Positions 18,082 to 25,334 of a DNA stretch of 37,979 nucleotides are shown one piece after another. The stretch lies in NCBI GenBank assembly GCA_029253585.1, contig JAQWZF010000008.1, positions 1 to 37,979 on the forward strand, written 5' to 3'. Under the pieces are notes generated by a model. The model did no database searches, was not told the origin of the DNA, and saw only the letters and a list, made by a program, of their open reading frames with translations. The translations under genes and the position numbers were made by a program. The stretch comes from Gammaproteobacteria bacterium (GTDB lineage: Bacteria > Pseudomonadota > Gammaproteobacteria > Pseudomonadales > Pseudohongiellaceae). Numbering within the stretch: position 1 is the stretch's first letter; each line of letters opens with the position of its first letter.

Positions 18082-21000
18082 ATGCTAAGTTCAATTCTTA
18101 AAAAGGTTCGTCAACAACTTATACTAATGCTGGCAGTTGCATTAGTACTGGTGGCAGCCTATGTCAGCGCGGGCCGTCAGTTCATGCCGGCGGTCTCCGG
18201 TTATGTCGGTTTCTTCGAAGAGCAGGTATTTCAGCGTAGTGGCATCCCGATTCGCGTGGAAGCACTCACTGGTGGCTTCGAGGGTTTCAATCCTATTTTC
18301 CATGTTGATGGCTTGTCGCTTCTCGCAGCCGACACTGGCAGTTTGGCAGCCGAAGAAACCGCGCTCTGTTTGCAGAGTGCTACAGTAATTGTCGATATCC
18401 CCCAAAGTATCTGGCAGCGTACTTGGGTCTTGGAAGATTTTATTGTCGAATCATTGGAGCTAAATCTCAATCAGTCTGAATCGGGTGCCTGGCAATTGCG
18501 TGGCCTGTCTGGCAACAATTCCGAGGCCGTAGATTTTGATAGCCTCTACCGCTCGCTACAACAAGTTTCCCAGCTTAGTCTGCGCAATGTCGTCATCAAT
18601 CTCCATACCTTCGAAGGCGATACTCTGAGTCTTAGCAACGGCCAGGCTTCTATCGCGAACAGCGATGGCACACATTATCTTCACGCCAATCTGACTCCGG
18701 CAGATTCTGTAGAACAGATGGCGCTCTCGCTTGAGGTGACCGGTAACGAGCTCGCCGATATGGATGGGCTGCTGCATCTTGAGCTTCCCGATGCGAATTA
18801 CGGCGATCTTTTTAGCCGACAGAATGTCGCGGACATGAGTATTGAAGATTTGTTCGGCAGCGGTAATTTTTGGCTCACGTTTTCCCGTGGCGAGTTGCGT
18901 GAATTTGTCTCTGAGCTTGAGCTGGACACATTGGCGCTTCAGAACAGCGGCTCGGACACTCTGTCGCTGCAAGATGTTTCGGGCAAGGCGAGTCTAAGCA
19001 GGCAGTCGGACACAGAGACCTGGCAGCTGGCTCTGTCTGACATGGGGCTTTCATGGCAGCAGTTGCAGTGGGCGCCATTCAATGTGCTGGCCTCCCTGAA
19101 CCCCCAGACTAGTGCAGAAATCTGGGCCGACAATATTGATGTCTCGCTAATCGCTCAGTTTATCGAGAAAAGCGGACTGTTGAGTGTAAGTGCGCAGCAG
19201 CAACTCGCCGAATACGCGCCTAGAGGTAAGCTCGAAAACTTCAGTATTTCAGTGCCGTTAGAAGAGCAGACTCAAGAGCATATGCTTATCAAAACGAATC
19301 TGAATAGCGTAGACGTAGGCTCGGTTCGTGGCTCACCCAATATCTGGGGTGTAGATGGCTATGTCGAGGTCGACTACGACATAGCGGGTCGCAGTGCCTC
19401 TGGATTTGCGGATGTTGAATCCGATCGATTCCGCATAAATATACCGACCGTGTTTACCAGTATTTGGGATCATAATTACGTCAATGGCAGCGTCGGGTTT
19501 AGCCTGAATCTCAATGAGGGAATGCACCTCAGGCTAAAGAGTAACGCTGTCGTTGCTGAGACGGACATTGTCGATGGGCGGGTGCAGTTTACATCGATAA
19601 TAGATAGACCGAATGAGGGTGAGCCTAAAGCTGAGTTGGAATTGCTTGTTGGGGCTCTGCGCTTCGATGCGGCGGGCAGGGCAGCCTATCTTCCCGATGC
19701 ACCGCAGGTCGAATCGGGTCTGGCGAGTACTATGCAATGGCTGAATGGCGCGATACTCGATGGTGAGCTAGCTAACAGCGGAGCACTCTTTCGAGGCTCT
19801 ACCTTGCCGAATTCCCCGGCGCAGACGAAGACTTTTCAGAGCTTCTATCTGATGAATGACGGCGAGCTCAATTTTAGTGATGAGTGGCCAAATCTGCGGG
19901 AAGTTACTGCCTTTGTGGTTACCGATGACAGCAACATAGATATTGAGGTGAACAGAGCCACCAGCCTCGATGTTGTCGCAACCTCGGTGCTTGGTGCGGT
20001 TAGAGTGAATGATCAGGGAGAAAATTGGGTGTCCGTTCAGGGCTTGGCGGGAGGTGCCACGACGGATGGTCTTAATTATTTGCAGAATTCTGCGGTAGGT
20101 GATGATTTAAAGAACGCCTTCGCGAATTGGGAGACCGAGGGAGACTTCAATGCGGATATAAGTGTAGACGTGCCTTTGAACAGTCCCCAGCTTGAGACTG
20201 AGGTTCGCCTAGAAATGCGTGTGCAGGACAATAACCTGCTAATCCCGGACTACGCCCTGCAGATAGAAAATTTAACCGGGCCGGTAATTTTTGATACCCG
20301 CACAGGGGTAGAGGAGAGTGAGCTGTCGGGGCGGCTGTTCCAACAGTTGGCGAACATACAGCTTTCTTCCACAAGCTTAGAGGGCTCGCTCGATGAGATT
20401 CTGGTTCAAGCCACAGGCTTGGCTACCCCAGAACAATTGATAGACTGGCCTATGCAGAGTCAATTCGTGAAAGACATAATGGCCCGCATGGAAGGGCAGT
20501 TAGCCTATCGAGCCAACCTAAGTATTGATCAGAGTGGTGCTGCGGATGCAAGCAATCGCCTGCTAATCGATTCCACGCTTCTCGGTGCCTCGCTCGCCTT
20601 GCCACACCCTTTTACCAAGCCGGTAGAGGTCGCCTTGCCATTGAAGATTGACATGTCGTTTAGCGGCAATAGGCAAATGATAGTTGGCACGCTGGGTCCC
20701 ACATTGAGTTTCGATCTCGATCTGGAGGATGGAGAGATACAAGATGGGTTAGTCTTTGTGGGTGATACTCAGGACAATTTTGAAAATCTGCGTGACAACG
20801 AATTGGAAGGCTTGGCTGTGCTAGGCAATATGGATAGGTTTGAGTTAGAGCTGTGGAGTGAATTTCTGGCAGAGTTTAATAGCGATGAATCGGTCTCCGA
20901 AGGCCTCGGTTCTACTATCGCGTTCGTCGATTTACAGATAGGGAATTTTCGCTTCTACGGTGAGGAATTGAGTGATGTAAATATGCGTATCACTCCGGCT

Positions 21001-22146
21001 CTCATGGAGCAGAATTGGGAGATCGGTCTGCAGAGTAATTCGATAGCAGGGCAGGTGAGGCTTCCTTTCGATAGTGACGACTACCTGAGTCTGGACTTGC
21101 AGTATCTGCATCTGCCTGGTGAGGAGAGTGATCGTATCGGTCCTCCTATGCGGGCCGATGTGGAGTTGGCGTTGCTGGAAGAGGAAGATCCAGTCGATGT
21201 GCTGGCGGATATCGATCCGCGGGCATTACCGCGTATGCATTTCTCAACTAACGAATTCCGTATCGGAGATGTTCCCTACGGAAACTGGAGCTTTACTCTT
21301 AACCCCAATAGGGAGGGTGCGGAGATAGATGATCTCGCCTTCGATTTTCGCGGTCTGCGACTCGGCTTGGATACAGCGGCCGCAGAGTCCGATGCTGACA
21401 ACGAATCGAATCAGGAAGTCGAATCTCTGCTGGTTCCGCACTTTAGCTGGCGCTTCGACGGGGTCGAACATAGCAGCGCCTTAACGGGTGTGCTCACGGC
21501 GGATAATATGGCGGAAGTATTGACCGCCAATGGATACGCACCGAGCCTGGAGAGTAGCACCGCCGAATTTGTCGCCGATATCAGCTGGCCTGGTAGTCCA
21601 GCGTTCTTCCTCGCCGATAATCTCAGTGGTGATATTGCCATTAACATCGAGAATGGAAGATTCTTGCAGCGATCGGGAGCGGCGGGCGCACTCAAGTTGA
21701 TCAGTATTCTAAACTTCGATGCGATCATGCGGCGACTGCGTTTCAGTGATGACTTGCTGCGCAGCGGCTTAGCCTACGATGAGATTACGGGTCAGTTGAC
21801 GATGAAGGATGGGCAGGTACACATCGAAGACCAATTGGTAATTTCTGGGCCATCGAGCCTCTATCAGATTACTGGCGACCTTAACCTTAAAGACGAAACA
21901 ATTCTGGGTGAGATGTATCTGACCCTGCCGGTTAGTAATAATATTCCCTGGCTTGGACTGCTAACGGCGAATATACCACTCGCGGTTGGCGCCTATTTGG
22001 TTGATCGTATTTTCGGTAATCAGGTGAATAGTTTAACCAGTGCTGTTTATACCCTCGATGGGCCCTGGGAAGATTTGGAGCCTCAATTCAAACAGGCATT
22101 CGGCTCGCCGAACAGCCCAGAGCGAACTGAAAATGCTGTCCAATAA
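18082..22146 (+). CDS. yhdP: YhdP-family AsmA-like envelope protein
   Basis: A 1354-aa giant protein with a single N-terminal membrane segment (about residues 12-30) and a very long periplasmic part predicted as repetitive beta structure (DUF3971/AsmA_2 region). The C-terminal block, from FLQRSGAAGALKLISILNFD to AVYTLDGPWEDLEPQF, is the most conserved part of the family. In E. coli, YhdP together with TamB and YdbH moves phospholipid to the outer membrane; the same role is inferred here. Position after rng matches Pseudomonas PA4476. In Pseudomonas the next genes are a nitrilase and tldD; here that order is broken. Confidence 0.93.
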   Translation: MLSSILKKVRQQLILMLAVALVLVAAYVSAGRQFMPAVSGYVGFFEEQVFQRSGIPIRVEALTGGFEGFNPIFHVDGLSLLAADTGSLAAEETALCLQSATVIVDIPQSIWQRTWVLEDFIVESLELNLNQSESGAWQLRGLSGNNSEAVDFDSLYRSLQQVSQLSLRNVVINLHTFEGDTLSLSNGQASIANSDGTHYLHANLTPADSVEQMALSLEVTGNELADMDGLLHLELPDANYGDLFSRQNVADMSIEDLFGSGNFWLTFSRGELREFVSELELDTLALQNSGSDTLSLQDVSGKASLSRQSDTETWQLALSDMGLSWQQLQWAPFNVLASLNPQTSAEIWADNIDVSLIAQFIEKSGLLSVSAQQQLAEYAPRGKLENFSISVPLEEQTQEHMLIKTNLNSVDVGSVRGSPNIWGVDGYVEVDYDIAGRSASGFADVESDRFRINIPTVFTSIWDHNYVNGSVGFSLNLNEGMHLRLKSNAVVAETDIVDGRVQFTSIIDRPNEGEPKAELELLVGALRFDAAGRAAYLPDAPQVESGLASTMQWLNGAILDGELANSGALFRGSTLPNSPAQTKTFQSFYLMNDGELNFSDEWPNLREVTAFVVTDDSNIDIEVNRATSLDVVATSVLGAVRVNDQGENWVSVQGLAGGATTDGLNYLQNSAVGDDLKNAFANWETEGDFNADISVDVPLNSPQLETEVRLEMRVQDNNLLIPDYALQIENLTGPVIFDTRTGVEESELSGRLFQQLANIQLSSTSLEGSLDEILVQATGLATPEQLIDWPMQSQFVKDIMARMEGQLAYRANLSIDQSGAADASNRLLIDSTLLGASLALPHPFTKPVEVALPLKIDMSFSGNRQMIVGTLGPTLSFDLDLEDGEIQDGLVFVGDTQDNFENLRDNELEGLAVLGNMDRFELELWSEFLAEFNSDESVSEGLGSTIAFVDLQIGNFRFYGEELSDVNMRITPALMEQNWEIGLQSNSIAGQVRLPFDSDDYLSLDLQYLHLPGEESDRIGPPMRADVELALLEEEDPVDVLADIDPRALPRMHFSTNEFRIGDVPYGNWSFTLNPNREGAEIDDLAFDFRGLRLGLDTAAAESDADNESNQEVESLLVPHFSWRFDGVEHSSALTGVLTADNMAEVLTANGYAPSLESSTAEFVADISWPGSPAFFLADNLSGDIAINIENGRFLQRSGAAGALKLISILNFDAIMRRLRFSDDLLRSGLAYDEITGQLTMKDGQVHIEDQLVISGPSSLYQITGDLNLKDETILGEMYLTLPVSNNIPWLGLLTANIPLAVGAYLVDRIFGNQVNSLTSAVYTLDGPWEDLEPQFKQAFGSPNSPERTENAVQ

Positions 22147-22176
22147 GCGCCTCAAATTAAACACATTAGAGATGTT

Positions 22177-22654
22177 ATGAAAAGCAAGTCAGTAAAAGCC
22201 CTGGTCATCGCCCTGTTGTGCTATCCGCTGTTAGTGCTGCTATTCGAATCTTCTCTAGGCTATTTTCAGCCGGAGACTGTAAGTACCTTGCAAATAACGA
22301 CGGTCGGCTCTGCTAAAAGTCTACCCCGAGGTTACCGACGGTACCTTCGAGGTGGATCTGGTGTTCGATGGACTTACCCCAAGCGAAGTCAGGCGGGGGC
22401 AAAGCTTGCAGATGGACCTGACCTTAGGTAGTCCCGTTGAGTCTCTATTGCTGCTTAGAGGCGGCTTCGTTCAAGATACCGGAGGCAATTGGGTGTTTGT
22501 TGTCGATTCTGAGGGCAGCTATGCCAATTGGCGCGATATTTGCGCAGGAAGGCGGAACAACCGCTACGTTGAAGTGATCGATGGTCTCCAGCAAGGCGAC
22601 AGAGTCATTACCTCCAGCTATAGACAGATGTCCGATATGCATCTCGGTCAGTAG
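22177..22654 (+). pseudogene. Remnant of RND efflux periplasmic adaptor (HlyD/MacA-like), frameshifted
   Basis: Two overlapping frames together look like pieces of one gene. Frame one (22177-) starts MKSKSVKALVIALLCYPLL with a membrane segment. From about 22315 the coding signal moves to the next frame, which reads KVYPEVTDGTFEVDLVFDG and RGGFVQDTGGNWVFVVD and ends GLQQGDRVITSSYRQM. That is the C-terminal part of a periplasmic adaptor subunit. The switch lies at an A4 run (22315-22318); removing one A would join the frames. Even joined it is about 155 residues against roughly 400 for the family, so the lipoyl/hairpin part is gone. No permease gene follows. A decayed gene is most likely. Confidence 0.7.
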
Positions 22655-22765
22655 CTGCCAGACCAGGCTTATCCTCACTTGCCTCAGCCCGTACTGATCT
22701 ATTAACATGCGCCGGTGATTTTAATCTTAACCCTGTCACGATCATGAACTTCCACGAGGCCTGTC

Positions 22766-23491
22766 ATCAATAAGAGTGTGCTGAGTAATTTTATCGCTGC
22801 CTGCCTGGTAGCAGCGGGCTTGCTGGTGGATGGCCCCTATCAAATATATGTGCTCAACACGGGTCTGTTCGCTCTCTCTGGCGGCATCACCAACTGGCTG
22901 GCTGTGCATATGTTATTCGAGCGTGTGCCCGGTATCTATGGCTCGGGTGTCATTCCTCTTCGATTCGAAGAGTTTAAACACGGAATTCGAGAGCTAATCA
23001 TGGAGCAGTTCTTCGACAAGGCCGACTTGGAAGAATTTTTTCATGGCGCTGGGGATATCTCTCAGAAGATGGCTGGGCAGCTTAAGAAAGTCATCGATGA
23101 GTTAGATCTGGACTCGGCCTTCGAGTCACTTTTAGATGTGATCATGAACTCCTCATTTGGAGGCATGGTGGGCATGTTAGGGGGCAGAGATGCTCTTTCC
23201 GCATTGAAGGACCCCTTCGTAGAGCAAATGCGTGACTTTTTTACCGGGCAGCTGAGGGATGAGAGTTTTCAAGAGCATATCCAGTCAGCCTTAAGCTTGG
23301 CGATGGACGATGAGGCGATTCGAAACAAACTGGAATTCATGATCGACGATCGACTGAATCAGATGACCCCGAAGATGGTCAAGGAAATAATCCAACAGAT
23401 GATCCGTAAGCACCTGGGCTGGTTAGTTGTCTGGGGTTGTGTGTTTGGTGGATTGATCGGTTTAATTGTGACGACATTTAGCGCCGTATAG
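22766..23491 (+). CDS. DUF445-family membrane protein (apparent AUC start)
   Basis: A 241-aa protein with an N-terminal hydrophobic segment, the block GLFALSGGITNWLAVHMLFE, VPGIYGSGVIPLRFEEFK, a long helical middle and a C-terminal membrane helix. This is the DUF445 (YheB/YjiN-like) family, inner-membrane, function unknown. The frame reads (I)NKSVLSNFIAA where relatives start MNKSLLTN-like. The codon at 22766 is ATC, 6 nt after a good GAGG (22756-22759). The first conventional start, GTG at 22778, is 18 nt from that site and cuts the conserved beginning. I place the start at ATC, with GTG as the alternative. Confidence 0.8.
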   Translation: MNKSVLSNFIAACLVAAGLLVDGPYQIYVLNTGLFALSGGITNWLAVHMLFERVPGIYGSGVIPLRFEEFKHGIRELIMEQFFDKADLEEFFHGAGDISQKMAGQLKKVIDELDLDSAFESLLDVIMNSSFGGMVGMLGGRDALSALKDPFVEQMRDFFTGQLRDESFQEHIQSALSLAMDDEAIRNKLEFMIDDRLNQMTPKMVKEIIQQMIRKHLGWLVVWGCVFGGLIGLIVTTFSAV

Positions 23492-23858
23492 CACGACTAG
23501 TCCCTCACTCCGAGTTTTCTCTTACTTGAATCTCCATTCAAGCCATCACTTTTTGCTCAGAAAATCCCGTGCAGCTATTCGCAACCTTCCTCATAAGCTC
23601 AGCATTACTCGAATAGAGCGTGATGCAGATCACATTCGTGCACTATTAAGAGGCTGTTTATCAGCGTGTTTTTAAAACTTTATTAATTTTGGGTCAAAAA
23701 TGGGAAATTTTCTTCTGCATTTTGTGTAAAAAGGGAATAGCTGTACTACAATGGCGCCCCTCCTAGTTTGGAGGAAGGCCGCGCAAAAGAATAGCTAAGG
23801 CTAAGCGTTGGATGGAGTCTAATCTTTTATTTGTAGAACACAGACAGAGAAGCAGAAT
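23492..23858. other. Regulatory region upstream of TetR gene
   Basis: 367 bp, clearly AT-richer than its surroundings, with no gene. It contains a CRP-like palindrome (23619-23634), a run of A/T around 23670-23735, and a possible -10 TACAAT at 23747-23752 without a good -35 at 17 nt. The TetR gene start follows about 100 nt later. No terminator for the DUF445 gene is apparent. Confidence 0.45.
23619..23634 (+). promoter_or_regulatory. CRP/Vfr-like binding site
   Basis: CGTGA-TGCAGA-TCACA matches the CRP consensus TGTGA-N6-TCACA in 9 of 10 half-site positions. It lies about 240 bp before the tetR-like gene and about 115 bp before the -10 candidate at 23747, within range for class I or class III activation. 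Confidence 0.5.
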
Positions 23859-24446
23859 ATGGCACGACCAGTTGAGTTTGATGAAAACAAAGTATTAACC
23901 AATGCAATGGAGCAGTTCTGGCGGGAAGGCTATGAAGCAAGCTCAGTGCAAAAATTATTGGATTGCACAGGTATTAATCGAGGAACTCTCTATAATTCTT
24001 TCGGTGACAAGGATACCTTCTTTAAGTCTTGTGTTGACCACTACAATAAAGTTGTTGAGACGCAGATAGCAGCCTCTCTTAAGAACTCAAAATTGGGTCC
24101 CTGGGAGGCTATTGAAGCCTATTTCGATGAGACGGTTCTCAAGGTAACCAATAAGCACCGCAGCATGGGCTGTCTGCTGGTTAATTCGGTCTGTGAGAGC
24201 ATCAATTACGACAAGGAAATGCGCAAGGTGGTTCGTAGCTCCCTCGCCACTATCCGCAAGGCCCTGGTGGCGCGCTTGAAGGAGGCCTTCAAGAATCGCA
24301 AGGTTAAGAAGGGTGTAAGCGTCGAATTTGCAGCGGATGTGCTGATGAATAGCCTGCACGGCATGCGCGTAAACAGCCGCGACGGCAAGACGCCGAAGCA
24401 GTTGAAAGAGCTGGTTAAGTTCACCGTATCTTCTCTGAAGAAGTAA
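23859..24446 (+). CDS. TetR/AcrR-family transcriptional regulator
   Basis: A 195-aa one-component regulator. The N-terminal TetR helix-turn-helix is clear: ARPVEFDENKVLTNAMEQFW, then SVQKLLDCTGINRGTLYNSF and GDKDTFFKSC (about 3-58). The C-terminal ligand domain has MGCLLVNSVCE (about 107-117), seen in the NemR-like subgroup where Cys residues can sense electrophiles; that role is only an inference. The C-terminus is Lys-rich. No divergent target gene lies next to it, so the regulon is unknown; it may regulate itself or nearby genes. A strong terminator follows. Confidence 0.92.
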   Translation: MARPVEFDENKVLTNAMEQFWREGYEASSVQKLLDCTGINRGTLYNSFGDKDTFFKSCVDHYNKVVETQIAASLKNSKLGPWEAIEAYFDETVLKVTNKHRSMGCLLVNSVCESINYDKEMRKVVRSSLATIRKALVARLKEAFKNRKVKKGVSVEFAADVLMNSLHGMRVNSRDGKTPKQLKELVKFTVSSLKK

Positions 24447-24560
24447 TAAGGGCGAACTTCGGCTCAGGGTTCTTAATAAAAGATATGAAAATCAGTTAGT
24501 TATATCTATTTCGCCTTGAGAGTAAATTTCTCTCAATAGGCGTGATGGCCAGGTAATAGT

Positions 24561-24590
24561 AAAAAAGGGAGGCTTTAGCCTCCCTTTTTT
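24561..24590 (+). terminator. Rho-independent terminator after TetR gene
   Basis: A perfect 13-bp inverted repeat AAAAAAGGGAGGC (24561-24573), loop TTTA, GCCTCCCTTTTTT (24578-24590). GC-rich core with a U6 tract on the plus strand; because of the A6 on the left arm it could also work on the minus strand. Confidence 0.93.
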
Positions 24591-24621
24591 ATGGCTTGGA
24601 TTAGCCGAGTGAAATCTGGCT

Positions 24622-24650
24622 TTTAATTCTGCTGACATGGTTGCTATACT
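24622..24650 (+). promoter_or_regulatory. Candidate promoter for exbD-like gene
   Basis: Extended -10 TGCTATACT at 24642-24650, with TTTAAT at 24622-24627 as a weak -35 at 17-nt spacing. Predicted start near 24657, leaving a leader of about 105 nt that holds a hairpin and the tandem repeats. Confidence 0.5.
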
Positions 24651-24709
24651 CAGGGACTGTATTCCTTAGATTTAGGAATCAAGCCAGAATTTATGCGGCG
24701 TTCCGAGTG

Positions 24710-24754
24710 GTTGGGACACGGGAAGTTAAGACATTAGTAGTTAGGACAGTCAGG
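24710..24754 (+). repeat. Three tandem 15-bp units before exbD
   Basis: Units GTTGGGACACGGGAA (24710-24724), GTTAAGACATTAGTA (24725-24739) and GTTAGGACAGTCAGG (24740-24754) share GTTrrGACA at exact 15-bp spacing. A partial GACA follows at 24754-24757. They end 8 nt before the ATG and so cover the ribosome-binding region. Confidence 0.65.
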
Positions 24755-24762
24755 ACATAATA

Positions 24763-25179
24763 ATGAAAAAAATAGCCGGAAAGCGCAAGAACGACGATAC
24801 CAAGATCGACCTTACTCCTATGTTGGATGTGGTTTTTATCCTGTTGATCTTCTTTGTGGTAACAGCGACATTTCTATCCGAAACGTCTGTAAGTGCTGCA
24901 AGTAGCGACAATAACAACAGCGACCAACCGCCACCGGATGATGAGAAGAAGAATATTCTTTTTGAAATCGGTTCTAACAACGAGATTATCCTCAACGGTA
25001 ATCCACGTCCGATTCTCCCGAATTTCATTCGATCCAATATTGATCAGCTGAAGGCCGAAAATCCCGCAGCTTCTGTCATTATCCAGCCTAACAACGACTC
25101 CGATGTATTTACTCTGGTAATGATCATGGATGCGGCACGGCAGGCTGGTATGGCGAATATATCTATAGTCGAGCCCTAG
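24763..25179 (+). CDS. exbD: ExbD/TolR-family protein without an ExbB partner
   Basis: A 138-aa protein with a short basic cytoplasmic tail, one membrane helix (about 21-40), and a periplasmic domain. The conserved Asp22 in LTPMLDVVFILLIFF is the proton-motive residue of ExbD/TolR. A polar, Asn/Asp/Pro-rich linker (about 47-65) precedes the C-terminal domain, which ends IMDAARQAGMANISIVEP. ExbD works in a complex with ExbB (or TolR with TolQ), but neither an ExbB nor a TonB gene is next to it, and terminators bracket it. It may serve the TonB receptor at the window edge or use an ExbB encoded elsewhere. Confidence 0.9.
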   Translation: MKKIAGKRKNDDTKIDLTPMLDVVFILLIFFVVTATFLSETSVSAASSDNNNSDQPPPDDEKKNILFEIGSNNEIILNGNPRPILPNFIRSNIDQLKAENPAASVIIQPNNDSDVFTLVMIMDAARQAGMANISIVEP

Positions 25180-25238
25180 CGACAGAAACGCCCTGTGTTG
25201 CAGCTGTTAACTGCAATCGCACAGACGAGAGAACTATC

Positions 25239-25270
25239 AAACGCACTATCGAGTCCGATGGTGCGTTTTT
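25239..25270 (+). terminator. Rho-independent terminator after exbD
   Basis: AAACGCACTATCG (25239-25251) pairs with CGATGGTGCGTTT (25256-25268) with one wobble pair and a 4-nt loop, followed by TT. It lies 60 bp after the exbD stop. A further small hairpin TTGCAG/CTGCAA sits upstream at 25198-25216. Confidence 0.85.
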
Positions 25271-25276
25271 CGTTTG

Positions 25277-25299
25277 AGGTCGGACTCTTGCTCCGACCT
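25277..25299 (+). other. Second perfect hairpin before the aldolase gene
   Basis: AGGTCGGA (25277-25284) and TCCGACCT (25292-25299) form a perfect 8-bp stem with a 7-nt loop, only 7 nt after the terminator and 35 nt before the aldolase-SDR start. There is no U-tract. It could be an operator or part of a larger terminator structure. Confidence 0.45.
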
Positions 25300-25334
25300 G
25301 AATTTTATAAGCCTATACTGAGTTGTTATTTATC

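Larger units (their letters stand above)
24447..24762. other. TetR/exbD intergenic region
   Basis: 316 bp without a gene. It contains a perfect terminator hairpin (24561-24590), an extended -10 (TGCTATACT, 24642-24650), an ATTCCT/AGGAAT hairpin (24661-24679) and three 15-bp tandem units (24710-24754) ending just before the exbD ATG. Confidence 0.6.

Noticed and set aside
22310..22325. Programmed frameshift in the RND adaptor remnant
   Set aside because: The slippery run is only four A with no clear stimulator, and the joined product would still lack most of the domain; decay is simpler.
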